From the NCBI GenBank assembly GCA_016287875.1, contig JAEEXQ010000003.1, positions 1-64,000 on the forward strand: a stretch of 64,000 nt of DNA, given 5' to 3'. The notes under the pieces were generated by a model. The model was not told the DNA's origin and ran no database searches. It saw nothing but the letters and a program-made list of their open reading frames with translations. This DNA is from Bacteroidales bacterium (GTDB taxonomy: Bacteria; Bacteroidota; Bacteroidia; Bacteroidales; UBA932). The position numbers and the translations under genes were made by a program. Position 1 is the first letter of the stretch. Each line of letters begins with the position of its first letter. Below are positions 1-10,775 of the stretch, in pieces.

Positions 1-1
1 A

Positions 2-325
2 ATTTTCGTATCGAACAGCTTGACTGTCGAGTCGGAAATACGCACTCACGCACCCCAGATTGCAGGGGTGATGGACAAGCTCGAAAAGGCCTTTTATACC
101 CCTGACGAGGAGGCGGAATTGGAGCGGCTTTTCCCCACCTGCGAGAAGATATCCATCGACTACGCCGTCATGGAAAAATCCCCCAATGTCTGGTGCATTC
201 CATCGGACTGGCCCTGGGACGATCTGGGCAGTTTCGCCGCCATAGAAAAAGTAACCGGGCGCCCGGTCCCTCAGGAACTCAAAGACGCCCAGTTGGAATA
301 TCAACGCTCTAAATCCGGTCGGTAA
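2..325 (+). CDS. Mannose-1-phosphate guanylyltransferase, C-terminal part (5' truncated by window edge)
   Basis: Frame is open from the window edge; ISIDYAVMEKSPNVWCIPSDWPWDDLGSF matches the GMP/manC nucleotidyltransferase C-terminal region. Confidence 0.85.
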   Translation: MFVSNSLTVESEIRTHAPQIAGVMDKLEKAFYTPDEEAELERLFPTCEKISIDYAVMEKSPNVWCIPSDWPWDDLGSFAAIEKVTGRPVPQELKDAQLEYQRSKSGR

Positions 326-333
326 TTTATACT

Positions 334-394
334 AAAGACGACAATGCCCGTCCTAAGCCTTTTTTTTGGCGTGGACGGGCCTTTTGTCGTCTTT
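334..394. terminator. Long nested inverted repeat between convergent genes, probable bidirectional terminator
   Basis: AAAGACGACAA/TTGTCGTCTTT outer stem (11 bp), GCCCGTCC/GGACGGGC inner stem (8 bp), T-run in the loop. Confidence 0.7.
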
Positions 395-402
395 GGGATA
401 TG

Positions 403-1809
403 CTATAGTTTATGGGCATGCAGCATGGCAACCGGATCCAGAGCCTTGTCCAGATCCTCCTTACTCATAAGCCCCTTCTCCAGAACGATATCATACACGC
501 TTCCGCCGGTCTCCAAGGCCTCCTTGGCAACCTTGGTACTGTTCTTATATCCGATATAAGGATTGAGGGCGGTAACTATGCCTATGGAATTCTTGACCAT
601 CTCGTAGCAGTGCTCCTTGTTGACGGTGATGCCCACGATGCACTTCTCGCGCAGGGTGTTTATGGCATTGGTCAGCCAGGTGATGCTCTCCAGTATGGAC
701 TGGGCGATGACGGGTTCCATAACGTTCAGCTGCAGCTGGCCTGCCTCTGCGGCGAAAGCCACGGTGGTGTCGTTGCCTATCACCTTGAAGCAAACCTGGT
801 TGGTAACCTCGGGGATGACAGGATTGACCTTTCCGGGCATGATGGATGAACCGGGGGCCATAGGGGGCAGGTTGATCTCGTGCAGGCCGCAACGGGGGCC
901 GGAAGCCATAAGGCGGAGGTCGTTGCAGGTCTTGCTGAGCTTGATGGCAAGGCGCTTGAGGGCAGCGGAATAGCTCACATAGGCTCCGGTATCGGGTGTG
1001 GCCTCCACGAGGTCGGGGGCGGAGATGAGCTCGTCGCCGCAAAGCTCGCTCATACGGCGGGTGCATAGTTCGGCGAAGCCGGGAACAGCGTTAAGGCCGG
1101 TTCCGATGGCGGTTCCGCCCATATTTATCTCCTTGAGCAGCACTACGTTACGTTCGAGGTTCGCAAGTTCTTCTTCAAGGTTGTTGGCGAAGGCGTTGAA
1201 CTCCTGTCCGGAGGTCATAGGCACGGCATCCTGGAGCTGGGTGCGGCCCATCTTGAGTATGTCCTTGAATTCTTCGCCTTTGGCGCGGAAGGCGGCGATC
1301 AGCTCGCCCAGGGCGCGGACCAGCTTCTTGTTCATACGCACGAAGGTGTAGCGGAATGCGGTAGGGTAGGCGTCATTGGTGGACTGGGCGCAGTTCACGT
1401 GGTCGTTGGGGGAGCAGTACTGGTATTCTCCTTTCTTGTGTCCCATTATCTCGAGGGCGCGGTTGGCGATGACCTCGTTCGCATTCATATTGACCGAGGT
1501 ACCGGCACCTCCCTGCATCATATCGACGGGGAACTGGTCGTGCAGGGCTCCGTCCACGATTTCCTTGCAGGCCTTGCAGATGGCATCCGCAATCTTGGGA
1601 TCCAGGGCACCGAGTTCTGCGTTGGCGGAAGCGGCGGCCCATTTCACATAGGCGATCGCGATGATGTACTCGGGGTAGTCACTCATATGAGTGGTGGAGA
1701 TCTTGTAATTGTTGATAGCCCGCTGGGTCTGGACACCGTAGTAGGCATCGATAGGAACCTCAAGTTCGCCGATGAGGTCCGATTCGATTCTGAATTGTTT
1801 CTGACTCAT
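403..1809 (-). CDS. aspA: Aspartate ammonia-lyase
   Basis: Full-length fumarase/aspartase superfamily protein with [15 protein letters not shown] signature; MSQKQF start preferred. Confidence 0.93.
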   Translation of the reverse strand: MSQKQFRIESDLIGELEVPIDAYYGVQTQRAINNYKISTTHMSDYPEYIIAIAYVKWAAASANAELGALDPKIADAICKACKEIVDGALHDQFPVDMMQGGAGTSVNMNANEVIANRALEIMGHKKGEYQYCSPNDHVNCAQSTNDAYPTAFRYTFVRMNKKLVRALGELIAAFRAKGEEFKDILKMGRTQLQDAVPMTSGQEFNAFANNLEEELANLERNVVLLKEINMGGTAIGTGLNAVPGFAELCTRRMSELCGDELISAPDLVEATPDTGAYVSYSAALKRLAIKLSKTCNDLRLMASGPRCGLHEINLPPMAPGSSIMPGKVNPVIPEVTNQVCFKVIGNDTTVAFAAEAGQLQLNVMEPVIAQSILESITWLTNAINTLREKCIVGITVNKEHCYEMVKNSIGIVTALNPYIGYKNSTKVAKEALETGGSVYDIVLEKGLMSKEDLDKALDPVAMLHAHKL

Positions 1810-1813
1810 AGTG

Positions 1814-4744
1814 TTATTCAAAATATTTCAATGACTTATCTAAAATTATCTCAATATCTTCTTTAGGTGTAATAGCCTCCAGCGGCACGCTCCAGGCCAT
1901 CACCTTGTATCCTTCGAAAGGATGGAAGACGGCGGCTCCCGTGCGGTTGGAGAAGGTGGCTACGGCCTTTCCTCCCTCCTCGGCCCTGATGCCTCCGGCC
2001 GTCTCGACGCAGTAGCCTTCTTCGTCGGGGGAATTGCGGAAGCGGAAGTTCAGCCCGTCCATATTCAACCGGCCGTTTACGGAGCCGCGGGAGGTGCTCC
2101 AACGGTATCCCAGGGTGTCGCGTATGAACGAGCGGGCTTCTCCCTGATATCCGTCATCGGCGATAGGGTAGATCTCGTCCCAGGCGTCGGTACCTATGTA
2201 GGCCCCTGAAATCAGCAGGTTGCAGCCCTCTGCGGCGGAAGCGCCCAGGGCCTTGCGCAGAGGGGCAGGGAAGACGCGGAAACGGGGCGCCTTGCGAGTG
2301 TTTCCGACCAGGGTGCTTATCTGCTTGCCACAGATGAGGTCTATGGCGAAATACGGCTCGGCAGGGGCCTTCTCGTAGGCTTTGCGGCTGCTCGAGCAGA
2401 AACTGTATCCCAGAGCCAGCAGGGCCTGGCCGTGCACGTAGGGATAGTCGAAGCTGTTGCCCGCCTGCTGGAATCCGGCCTGGTCAACATCGGTGGCTCC
2501 GAATCCGGGGGCGGTGTTGTTGATGTATTTCTTCTCCCGGCGGAACTCATAGCTCTCTCCGCCGTAGGATATATCCTTGATGTAGGGGACTCCGCCGTCG
2601 CGCCTGGCATCGAATCCGGCATACTCGCCATAATCGAACCAGGAAGGTGCGCTGATGCGGTCGAAGTTATTGACTATCAGTATCTTTTTGGATTCTTCGG
2701 AGGACAGGCCCAGGCTCAGGACCTCGGAGGGGAAGGATCTTCCCCCGCGGTTGCAGGCCTCCACCATATAGGAATAGATGTGCCCGGCTTCTACCGGTAG
2801 TTCCACCGAGCAGCCCTTTACGCTGCGTCCGTTGTCGAAGGCTCCGTCGTCCACGCGGGTATATACCAGATACTCGTCCGGCACTGCGGTAGGCTCTTTG
2901 CCGTCGGGAGTGGGCTCCCAGCTCAGCCGGGCCTTTCCCTCAGTGCTGAATACCACGGAGAAGGCGCTGACGGGCAGGGGAGCAACTGCATAGCTCACCC
3001 CGTAGTAGGTGCTAAGGAACTTCAGTATGCCCTTGTAGATGGCCCGGCAGACATCGAAACGGTATCCTGGGTCGAGCCCGAAGCGCATATCGGCGAAGTT
3101 CTGATGGGCCAGCAGTTCCAGCAGCATGGCAGGAACGTCGGTGGTGCGGGATTCGGAGTAGGAACGGTTCCAGATCTGCCTGCGGGTCCAAAGGGAATCA
3201 TAATCGCTGCGCAGGTCCTCCACTATCTGGGTCTGCACGAAATCGGTGAGCAGGCGGCAGGCGGCACGGTCGTTACCGTTCTTGAACTTCCTGCTGCCGT
3301 CGGCCTTGAGGGTATAGATGGCCAGGGTGCCTACTATCGAATCATTAGGGGTGACTCCGGCGTCGGTATGGAAGGCCAGGGAGAGGTCGAAGGGGATATC
3401 CTTGTCGTCCTTGAGCATCTTCACCCATTCTCCACGGGAGGCGAAGTCGCAGGTATAGTCGGTATCCCACTGGTGGATGCGCTTGTAGGGCATTCCGGCC
3501 CATTGTTCCCAGTACATTGCCCCTTCCAGATAGGAGGGCAGGCCGGAGGTTTCCCAGAGGGATGTGTCCTTGCCCTTCCCGCGGGCGATCTTTCCCATTC
3601 CTCCGCCTATCTTGACCGCATCGGCGCTCACCACGCTGCCTTTTTCCAGGCTGCGGCCGGTGGGAGTGCCGTTATCCAGCATTATGTAGGAATCGGGCCC
3701 CAGGTCGAATTCCCCCAGGAAGATCCAGGTGCCTCCGCCCATCTTCTGGTTCACCGTGAACTCGCTCTTGCCTCCGCGATGGAATACGCTGTAGTGGGCG
3801 GCGCTGCTGCTGTTGGGCAGGGTCTTGTAGGAAATGTACACGCAGTGGCGGCCATTCTGCTCCAGGCCGGGTTCCCAGCGCACGCTGGCATTCCCCTTGC
3901 CGGCCACGCAGGCTATCTGCCTGGCGGAACCCATAGTGAAGGGATTGTCGTCCTTCAAATAAATTTCTTTCTTGTCGGCGAAACCCTCGCCGGCATCCTT
4001 CCACAGGCCTTTTTCCTTGTAGAGGCCGTGGCTGCGCACGGGAAAGCCGGGGCTGCGGAAGTGGGCGTCGTTGTCGCAGATAATCTCCAGCGAACCGGTG
4101 TCCCTTTCGCGCGGGGTGAGAACGTAGGCGCCCGCCCTCTCAAGCATAGGGATGAGGAAGGGGATGACATAGCTCTGGGTGTAGAGGTCTTCGGTGGTGG
4201 TCCAGTTCGGAGAGCGTTGCCAGCTCCATACTCCGGCCCCGTTGTCGAAGAAGCGCCCGTGGCTCTGCCAGAGGGCTATATGGCGGCCGTAAAGGCCTCC
4301 GTCGTATCTGCGTCCGCCAAGCCTCTCGATGAAGGCTCTGCGGGGCTTTGCGTCCACTTTGAACTTGTAGGGGCGGGGCTGCCCGTCCCTGCCTATCGCG
4401 GGCTGGGCCAGTTCTTCCAGATCCACGCTCTCGCACCATATACCTCCCAGGGTGTAGTTGCTGACTTCTTCCGGCCACAGCTCCTGAAGCAGGCCGCGGA
4501 ACCATCTGATGTCCTGCCTGCGCCAGGGATAGTCCCCCAGTTCCTTGGTGAAGTAGAGGTCCAGGATGGTCCCTCGTTTCATTGCCTTGTTGAGCTTAAG
4601 GCTCGAGCGCACGCGGAAATGCTCTTTCGCAAGTACGGTGATCGAATCCACCCTGGGTTTGAAGGCCTCGAGAATGGCTTTCTGGGCATTCGCGGAAAGG
4701 CTCAGCAACAATAGGGCGGAAAAGGTCAGAATCTTACGGAGCAT
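1814..4744 (-). CDS. Secreted N-acetylmuramoyl-L-alanine amidase-like protein with golvesin-like and FnIII-like regions (often annotated xanthan lyase)
   Basis: Signal peptide; amidase_3-like motifs ([32 protein letters not shown]) with a golvesin-like beta domain between them. Confidence 0.7.
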   Translation of the reverse strand: MLRKILTFSALLLLSLSANAQKAILEAFKPRVDSITVLAKEHFRVRSSLKLNKAMKRGTILDLYFTKELGDYPWRRQDIRWFRGLLQELWPEEVSNYTLGGIWCESVDLEELAQPAIGRDGQPRPYKFKVDAKPRRAFIERLGGRRYDGGLYGRHIALWQSHGRFFDNGAGVWSWQRSPNWTTTEDLYTQSYVIPFLIPMLERAGAYVLTPRERDTGSLEIICDNDAHFRSPGFPVRSHGLYKEKGLWKDAGEGFADKKEIYLKDDNPFTMGSARQIACVAGKGNASVRWEPGLEQNGRHCVYISYKTLPNSSSAAHYSVFHRGGKSEFTVNQKMGGGTWIFLGEFDLGPDSYIMLDNGTPTGRSLEKGSVVSADAVKIGGGMGKIARGKGKDTSLWETSGLPSYLEGAMYWEQWAGMPYKRIHQWDTDYTCDFASRGEWVKMLKDDKDIPFDLSLAFHTDAGVTPNDSIVGTLAIYTLKADGSRKFKNGNDRAACRLLTDFVQTQIVEDLRSDYDSLWTRRQIWNRSYSESRTTDVPAMLLELLAHQNFADMRFGLDPGYRFDVCRAIYKGILKFLSTYYGVSYAVAPLPVSAFSVVFSTEGKARLSWEPTPDGKEPTAVPDEYLVYTRVDDGAFDNGRSVKGCSVELPVEAGHIYSYMVEACNRGGRSFPSEVLSLGLSSEESKKILIVNNFDRISAPSWFDYGEYAGFDARRDGGVPYIKDISYGGESYEFRREKKYINNTAPGFGATDVDQAGFQQAGNSFDYPYVHGQALLALGYSFCSSSRKAYEKAPAEPYFAIDLICGKQISTLVGNTRKAPRFRVFPAPLRKALGASAAEGCNLLISGAYIGTDAWDEIYPIADDGYQGEARSFIRDTLGYRWSTSRGSVNGRLNMDGLNFRFRNSPDEEGYCVETAGGIRAEEGGKAVATFSNRTGAAVFHPFEGYKVMAWSVPLEAITPKEDIEIILDKSLKYFE

Positions 4745-4746
4745 AA

Positions 4747-5157
4747 TCAGTTTTGCTTTCGGACTTTAAGATGCGTTATATCCACTATGAAGACTGCGGC
4801 GGTGCTCAGCGCTATGGCCAGGGCATCGGCCTTGAAGTCCCTTATGTCCATCGACCGGTAGGGGAGTTTCCCCTGTATGTATTCCGTGCCATAAGCGAGC
4901 AGCAGGCCGAATATCAAGGTGCCCAGCGCAAAAAGGAAGGCGTGGCTCAGCTTGTTGGTAAGATGGTCGTAGGCCAGATATGCAAGTATCGGGAAGGGCA
5001 GGAACATCAGGAAATGCGCTATCTTGTCGGTCGGTATGCCGAAGATGAACTTCTGCACGTCCGGGAGCTTGTCCACGTGCATGAAGCAGAGGAAGGCCAC
5101 GGCTGCAAGATAGAGGAAGAAGAGTATCCTCGCCAGGAAGGTCTTGGGAGTTATCAT
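4747..5157 (-). CDS. VanZ family membrane protein
   Basis: FGIPTDKIAHFLMFLPFPILAYLAY...EYIQGKLPYRSMDIRDFKADALAI. Confidence 0.85.
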   Translation of the reverse strand: MITPKTFLARILFFLYLAAVAFLCFMHVDKLPDVQKFIFGIPTDKIAHFLMFLPFPILAYLAYDHLTNKLSHAFLFALGTLIFGLLLAYGTEYIQGKLPYRSMDIRDFKADALAIALSTAAVFIVDITHLKVRKQN

Positions 5158-6986
5158 AGGGCCTGCATGTCGTGAAGTTTACGGTAATACCCGCCGAGGG
5201 CGATCAGCTCGTCGTGGCGGCCACGCTCCACTATACGGCCCTCGTCCACCACGATGATCTCGTCGGCATCCTTGATGGTGCTCAGTCGGTGGGCTATGGC
5301 TATGGTGGTACGGTTGCTCATAAGGCGCTCCAGAGCCTCCTGGACGGCACGTTCGCTCTCGGTGTCGAGGGCGGCGGTAGCCTCGTCCAGAATGAGTATG
5401 GGAGGGTTCTTGAGCAGGGCGCGGGCAATGCTGATGCGCTGGCGCTGGCCGCCGCTTAGCTTGCAGCCACGGTCGCCTACGTTAGTCTGGTAGCCCTCTT
5501 CCTTCTCGAGGATGAACTCGTGGGCGTTGGCTATTTTGGCGGCCTCGATTACCTGCTCCTCGGTGGCTCCTTCCACTCCGAAGGCTATGTTGTTGAAGAT
5601 GGTATCGTTGAAGAGTATGGGCTCCTGGTTGACGTTGCCCATCAGCGAACGCAGGCTGGCGAGCTTATAGTCGCGTATGTCCTTGCCGTCGATGGTGATC
5701 CTGCCGGACTCCACGTCGTAGAAGCGGGGAATGAGGTCCACCATGGTGGATTTTCCGCCTCCCGAAGCGCCTACGATGGCGATGGTCTTACCCTTGGGGA
5801 TTTCGAAGTCGATGTCGGAAAGGATCTGCCGGCCGTCCTTCTCGTATTTGAAGTTGACGTGCTCGAAGCGTATGGAATCGTTGAATTCCTTGATCTCGAC
5901 GGCACCCTCGCTCTCGCGGATGTCGTTGCGGGCGGTGAGTATCCTGTCAATCCTCTCCATCGATGCAAGGCCCTTGGGGATGTTGTAGGCGGCCTTGGAA
6001 AGGTCCTTTATAGGCTGGATGACGCTGTACAGTATCACCATATAGAAGATGAAGGTAGGAGCGTCGATGAAGGACTCGTCCTTGATGATGAGGAAACCGC
6101 CGAAGCAGAGCACTATGGCTATCATGGCGGTTCCCAGGAACTCGCTCACGGGGTGGGCCAGGGCCTGGCGCGTGGCGACGCGGGTATTCTTGGCGCGCAT
6201 GGCACCGGTAACCTTGTCGAAACGGGCGGACATGGTCTTCTCGGCAAGGAAGGCCTTTATTACGCGGAGGCCGCCCAAAGTCTCTTCCACCATGCTCATA
6301 GTGTCGCTCCACAGGGCCTGGGCCTCGGTAGAACGCTTCTTGAGGTTACGCCCTATGACTCCCATCAGCCACATCATCAGCGGCGCGAACACCAGCACGA
6401 AGAGGGTGAGTTTCCAGGAGATGAACACAAGGGTGCCGATGTAGAATATGATGAGGATGGGATTCTTGAGTATCATTTCCAGGGAGCCGGTTATAGAATT
6501 CTCGACCTCCTGCACGTCACCGCTCATACGGGCTATGATGTCGCCCTTGCGCTCCTGGGAGAAGAACCCGAGGGGCAGGGAGAGTATCTTGTCGTATATC
6601 TGCAGCCTCATATCCTTCACGATGCCGGTGCGGAGGGGCACCATAACCGCGGTGGAACCGAAGTAGCAGGAAGTTTTCAGGGCCGTCATCAGTATGAGCA
6701 CGCCCGCAAGCACGAGCAGGGTGACAACGGGCCCGTGGCTGCCCATATAGCTGGATACGAACCAGTAGAAGTTGTTAACCAGGGTTTCCTTGAAATCGCC
6801 CGTTCCCCAGGGGATGAAACTGTATGTATTCTCTTCCATCTGGAAGATTATCTTCAGCACGGGGATTATCAGGGTGAAGGAAAAGATATTGAAGACGGCG
6901 CTCAGGATATTCATCAGCACCGAACCAGCCAGGTATTTCTTGTACGGGCTTACATAGCGCCGTATCATCGACCAGAACGCTTTCAT
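5154..6986 (-). CDS. ABC transporter, fused permease/ATPase (MsbA/lipid exporter-like)
   Basis: TM domain plus Walker A GASGGGKST, LSGGQRQRISIARALL, ILDEATAALD. Start at MKAFWSMIRRYV; the longer ORF start overlaps the promoter and upstream gene. Confidence 0.92.
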   Translation of the reverse strand: MKAFWSMIRRYVSPYKKYLAGSVLMNILSAVFNIFSFTLIIPVLKIIFQMEENTYSFIPWGTGDFKETLVNNFYWFVSSYMGSHGPVVTLLVLAGVLILMTALKTSCYFGSTAVMVPLRTGIVKDMRLQIYDKILSLPLGFFSQERKGDIIARMSGDVQEVENSITGSLEMILKNPILIIFYIGTLVFISWKLTLFVLVFAPLMMWLMGVIGRNLKKRSTEAQALWSDTMSMVEETLGGLRVIKAFLAEKTMSARFDKVTGAMRAKNTRVATRQALAHPVSEFLGTAMIAIVLCFGGFLIIKDESFIDAPTFIFYMVILYSVIQPIKDLSKAAYNIPKGLASMERIDRILTARNDIRESEGAVEIKEFNDSIRFEHVNFKYEKDGRQILSDIDFEIPKGKTIAIVGASGGGKSTMVDLIPRFYDVESGRITIDGKDIRDYKLASLRSLMGNVNQEPILFNDTIFNNIAFGVEGATEEQVIEAAKIANAHEFILEKEEGYQTNVGDRGCKLSGGQRQRISIARALLKNPPILILDEATAALDTESERAVQEALERLMSNRTTIAIAHRLSTIKDADEIIVVDEGRIVERGRHDELIALGGYYRKLHDMQAL

Positions 6987-6990
6987 AATA

Positions 6991-6998
6991 CAAAAATA
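6991..6998 (-). promoter_or_regulatory. -7 box TATTTTTG, 4 nt upstream of the ABC transporter ATG
   Basis: Matches Bacteroidetes TAnnTTTG. Confidence 0.6.
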
Positions 6999-7005
6999 AT
7001 CAAAA

Positions 7006-7815
7006 TCACAATATGAACATCGGCGACGCACTCTGGCGGGGAAGTGCCAGCAGGCGTATTCCGGTGCCCTCGACGGCCGGAGAACAGGCATCCAATGCCT
7101 TCTTCGGCGTGTTGTTGTGTTCGCTCAGATGGCACAGGAAGATGTTCTCCAGGCCAAGATGCATGAAGTCCCGTATCGCATCGGCGCACTCGGCATTGGA
7201 AAGATGCCCGTGGCCTCCGCAGATCCTGTCCTGGAGCTCAAGCGGATACGGCCCGGCCTTGAGCATATCCAGGTCGTAGTTAGCCTCTATCACCACCGTG
7301 GAAGCCTTGGACGCATATCCCAGGGCCTCGTCCGTCATACGGCCTATGTCGGTCATTATTACGAACACGTAATCTTCCAATTCGATGCAGTAACCTACCG
7401 TCTGCGTTGCATCGTGGGGGACTATGAAATACTTCGCACGTATCTTCCCGGGCACTATCTCCGACCAGGCGCCATCGTTGAGGGTGCGCACCACTGGGCC
7501 GAGGTATTCTCCCGTCATCCAATGGGTTGCGAGGGAGCCCCTGAGCTTGCGCGTCATCCAGACAGGCTTGAGCAGGCGTTTGCAGTAAGGCCCGAGGTTG
7601 TGTATGTGGTCCATATGGTCGTGGGTTATCAGTACGGCATCCACGTCGTCATATGTGAATCCATTCTTGGTAAGTTCCTGCTTCAGTCTCCTCAGGCTGA
7701 CTCCGGCATCTATCACTATTCCTGCTCCGCCGTCCTCTCCGTCGATGTGGAGGAAATAGCAGTTGCCGCAACTGCCGCTGGAAAGGGACTGGAACACTAT
7801 CTTGTTGCTAATCAT
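7006..7815 (-). CDS. MBL-fold metallohydrolase (YycJ/WalJ-like)
   Basis: LITHDHMDHIHNL metal motif and SSGSCGNCYFL N-terminus. Confidence 0.9.
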   Translation of the reverse strand: MISNKIVFQSLSSGSCGNCYFLHIDGEDGGAGIVIDAGVSLRRLKQELTKNGFTYDDVDAVLITHDHMDHIHNLGPYCKRLLKPVWMTRKLRGSLATHWMTGEYLGPVVRTLNDGAWSEIVPGKIRAKYFIVPHDATQTVGYCIELEDYVFVIMTDIGRMTDEALGYASKASTVVIEANYDLDMLKAGPYPLELQDRICGGHGHLSNAECADAIRDFMHLGLENIFLCHLSEHNNTPKKALDACSPAVEGTGIRLLALPRQSASPMFIL

Positions 7816-9853
7816 TTTCTTTACAGTATTTCGAGATCACCCCGTAGGCATCCGTGATACCCAGTTCTCCCGCACGGGAAAGGTCTATGCAACCCTTCTC
7901 CTTGTCCTTTATGAAGATTAGGGCCAGGGCCCTGTTGAAATAGGCGTCACCCAGTTCGGGGCAGATGCTGATGGCCCTGTCGTAGTTCTCTATGGCTTCG
8001 ACCATATTTCCGGACAGGCACTGCAGGTTGCCCATATTGAAGTACAGGTACGGTATGTCGGGGAGGATGCGCATAGCCTCCTGTATGTCGGCTATAGCTT
8101 CGGAGTAGTCGTAGGTGCGGTCGACCCTGTCGTTGACGCGGGCGCGTATCGTGCCCTGGTCGTCCATCGTGAGGGTCTGCACGTTACGTTCCATGCTGGC
8201 GATGAAGTCTATCATCTCCGCCCGCAGAACGCCGCGGTTCATAAGATAGAAAGCCTTGTAGAAGTGGGAGAAACGGTCCCTCAGGGCATCGGAGTCGGCC
8301 AGCTTGACTGCCTGGTCGAAGCAGTTCAGGGCTGAGTTGTACTGCTTGTTCTGCACTTCGTGTATGCCCTTTATGAAACTGACGACGGAAGGAGTGAGCT
8401 GGTTCTTGCCGGCACCGGCGCTGGTGTCTCCCGAAAGAATGCTCTCGATGCTTCTGGTGAGCCTGACGTTCTTGGTGTCCTCGTTAGCAACGCTGACGAG
8501 CAGGGGAGACAGGGCGGTGAAGCGGTCGATGAGAGGATTCTCGTAAACCCTCCGCACAAGGGGCCTGTCTCCTTGGCCGTCGTTGGCTATCTTGAAGCGG
8601 AAGAGCGGGCGCAGGCGCACGTCTATGTCGCGGTGCTGCAGCAGTTCGTTGTCGAAGTCTTTCTTTGCGAAATCCGCATCCAGGGCAAGCAGGGAGCTGT
8701 ATTTCCGGGTGGTGTCGGCAAAGTCGGCCTTGCCGGAAGCACTCTTGCTATTGTACTCGGCAACCTTCTTCCGGGCTATGTCGTAGTCGGCCTTGGAAGC
8801 CTTGTTGCGCCCCATCATCTTCTCCACGAAGGAACGGTTCATATAGGCCTTGGCGAAGTCCGGATACAGGGCTATTGCCATATTGTAGTCCTCGAGGGCA
8901 TCCTGCCAGCGTTGCATCTCGATGAAATAACCTGCCCTGTTGAAGTAGGCGAGCACGTTTCCAGGATTGATGCCTATCACCCTGTCCATATCGTCCAGGG
9001 CCCCCTCGAAATCGCCGACCTGCGCCCTGAGCAGGCTGCGGTTGTAGAGGGTGAGGGCGTTGCCGGGTTCGTCCTTGAGCACTCGGTCCAAGTCGGCCAT
9101 GGCTTCCTTGGGCTGGTTGCGGTCGGCATACATCAGCGCCCTGTTGAAATAGGCGAAGGTGTTCGTCGTGTCCAGCTGTATGGCGTGGTCTATGTCTCCG
9201 ATGGCTTTTTCGTAGTCCTGGCTGGAGGCATATACGCGGGCGCGGCGGATATAGGCCTCGGGGTCGTAGCGGTCAAGGCGTATGGCGCGGTTATAATCCT
9301 CCAGGGCCTTGAGCGTGTCCTTGCTGAAGAGGTAGCAGGCCCCGCGGTTGAGGAAGGCTCCGGGATCCTTGGGCTCTTTCTTGATATAGCGGTCGAAGTC
9401 GGCGATGGCATCTTCGAAGCGCTGGGCGAGGAAATAGGTGACACCGCGGCTATAGTACAGCCCGGCGAATCCGGGACGGAGGGCTATGGCCTTGTTGATG
9501 TCTTCCAGGCCTTCTTCATACATTCCCTGACGGCTCTTGGTGATGCCGCGGTAGTGATATCCGTTGGTGAATATGGGGTTGAGCCTTACCGAACGGTCGA
9601 AGTCCTGCTGAGCCCCGCGCACGTCGCCGAGGTTGTATTTGGAAATGCCGCGATAGAAAAAGTTCCAGTAGTCGGCCGTGTCCAGCCTGGCCAGGACATT
9701 GAAGTTCTCGATGGCCAGGGCGTACTTCCCGTCGGAGAAGGCCTGCCGGCCCCGGAGGAAGAACACGTCCTTGTCGTACTGGGCAAAGGCCTGCCCTGCA
9801 GGCCAGAGAACCTGCCAGAGTAAAAAGATTATTGCCAGCCCGAACTTTTTCAT
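7808..9853 (-). CDS. Secreted tetratricopeptide repeat protein
   Basis: Many TPR units (e.g. AYFNRALMYADRNQPKEAMADLDRVL); start MKKFGLAI. Confidence 0.9.
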   Translation of the reverse strand: MKKFGLAIIFLLWQVLWPAGQAFAQYDKDVFFLRGRQAFSDGKYALAIENFNVLARLDTADYWNFFYRGISKYNLGDVRGAQQDFDRSVRLNPIFTNGYHYRGITKSRQGMYEEGLEDINKAIALRPGFAGLYYSRGVTYFLAQRFEDAIADFDRYIKKEPKDPGAFLNRGACYLFSKDTLKALEDYNRAIRLDRYDPEAYIRRARVYASSQDYEKAIGDIDHAIQLDTTNTFAYFNRALMYADRNQPKEAMADLDRVLKDEPGNALTLYNRSLLRAQVGDFEGALDDMDRVIGINPGNVLAYFNRAGYFIEMQRWQDALEDYNMAIALYPDFAKAYMNRSFVEKMMGRNKASKADYDIARKKVAEYNSKSASGKADFADTTRKYSSLLALDADFAKKDFDNELLQHRDIDVRLRPLFRFKIANDGQGDRPLVRRVYENPLIDRFTALSPLLVSVANEDTKNVRLTRSIESILSGDTSAGAGKNQLTPSVVSFIKGIHEVQNKQYNSALNCFDQAVKLADSDALRDRFSHFYKAFYLMNRGVLRAEMIDFIASMERNVQTLTMDDQGTIRARVNDRVDRTYDYSEAIADIQEAMRILPDIPYLYFNMGNLQCLSGNMVEAIENYDRAISICPELGDAYFNRALALIFIKDKEKGCIDLSRAGELGITDAYGVISKYCKEND

Positions 9854-9861
9854 TAATTTTG
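9854..9861 (+). promoter_or_regulatory. -7 box TAATTTTG for the M28-like gene
   Basis: TAnnTTTG, 39 nt before ATG 9901; divergent to the TPR promoter. Confidence 0.55.
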
Positions 9862-9883
9862 TGCTGTTTTGCTTATAAGCAAG

Positions 9884-9891
9884 CAAAGATA
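9884..9891 (-). promoter_or_regulatory. -7 box TATCTTTG for the TPR gene
   Basis: CAAAGATA on + strand. Confidence 0.55.
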
Positions 9892-9900
9892 ACATTTATT

Positions 9901-10770
9901 ATGCCGTTTTCCGCCCGTCTGGCAAAAATAATTCTCATTCTCTGCTTTCTGCCGGCGGCGGCCGTCACGGGCGCTATGGCCCAATCCGGGCCGGACGAGG
10001 GCTTGCGCCGCGATGTGGAGTTTCTCTCCGACAGCCTTTGCACCGGAAGGAAGACGGGTACGGCAGGTTCCTCCGCGGCATCATTCTACATAATCCACCA
10101 TCTGCGCAGCCTGGGCTACGAAGTCAGGGTGGAAGCCTTCGGCACTTCTTCAGGCGCCGTGGGGCACAATATAATAGGCTTCAAGCCCGGTTTCACCGGC
10201 AGGGCGCTCTTGCTTATGGCCTCTTATGACGGACTGGGTAAGATAGGAGGGAGATTCTATCCAGGAGCGGACAGCAATGCCTCGGGAACTGCGGCCCTGC
10301 TGTCGCTCGCGGAGCGCTTTAAGGACCGTTCCGACCTGGTGCTGGCCTTCGTGGACGGGCACAACGCCAATCTTTCCGGGGCGGAAGCCCTGAAGTTGTC
10401 CCTAGGGAAAGTGAAACTCAGGATGGTGGCAAGCCTGGACATTCTGGGCAGCACGCTGGCCCCACCGGACGAGTTCTGGAAGAACTATCTGATAGTCCTG
10501 GGCGGAGCTCCCTTCCGGATTAGCCTGGAAAAGGCGGGAGCGGGCCTGCATCTCTATTACGACTACTACGGGAGCCGGTCTTTCACCGATCTATTCTACC
10601 GCAAGGTCAGCGACCACAAGGTCTTCCTGGACCGCGGCATACCCGTGCTGATGTTCACATCCGGCATCACCCTCAATACTAACAGGGAGGGGGACACCTG
10701 GCGGACCCTGGATTTCCCGGTATTCGCCAAGCGCGTAGAAGCTATAGGAAACTGGCTTGAGAACCAGTAG
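9901..10770 (+). CDS. M28-fold peptidase homolog, probably catalytically inactive
   Basis: Signal peptide; GHNIIGFKPGFTGRALLLMASYDGLG...PGADSNASGTAALLSLAERF...VASLDILG aligns with M28 but metal ligands are substituted. Confidence 0.75.
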   Translation: MPFSARLAKIILILCFLPAAAVTGAMAQSGPDEGLRRDVEFLSDSLCTGRKTGTAGSSAASFYIIHHLRSLGYEVRVEAFGTSSGAVGHNIIGFKPGFTGRALLLMASYDGLGKIGGRFYPGADSNASGTAALLSLAERFKDRSDLVLAFVDGHNANLSGAEALKLSLGKVKLRMVASLDILGSTLAPPDEFWKNYLIVLGGAPFRISLEKAGAGLHLYYDYYGSRSFTDLFYRKVSDHKVFLDRGIPVLMFTSGITLNTNREGDTWRTLDFPVFAKRVEAIGNWLENQ

Positions 10771-10775
10771 GGGGG

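Noticed and set aside
3104-4714. 536-aa + strand ORF opposite the amidase/golvesin gene
   Set aside because: Shadow ORF from codon-position GC bias; composition rich in G/A/V/H with no recognisable family, fully antisense to a well-supported CDS
5520-7016. 498-aa + strand ORF opposite the ABC transporter
   Set aside because: Antisense to a confidently identified ABC transporter; low-information His/Glu/Gly-rich translation
8360-9823. 487-aa + strand ORF opposite the TPR gene
   Set aside because: Antisense shadow of TPR repeats
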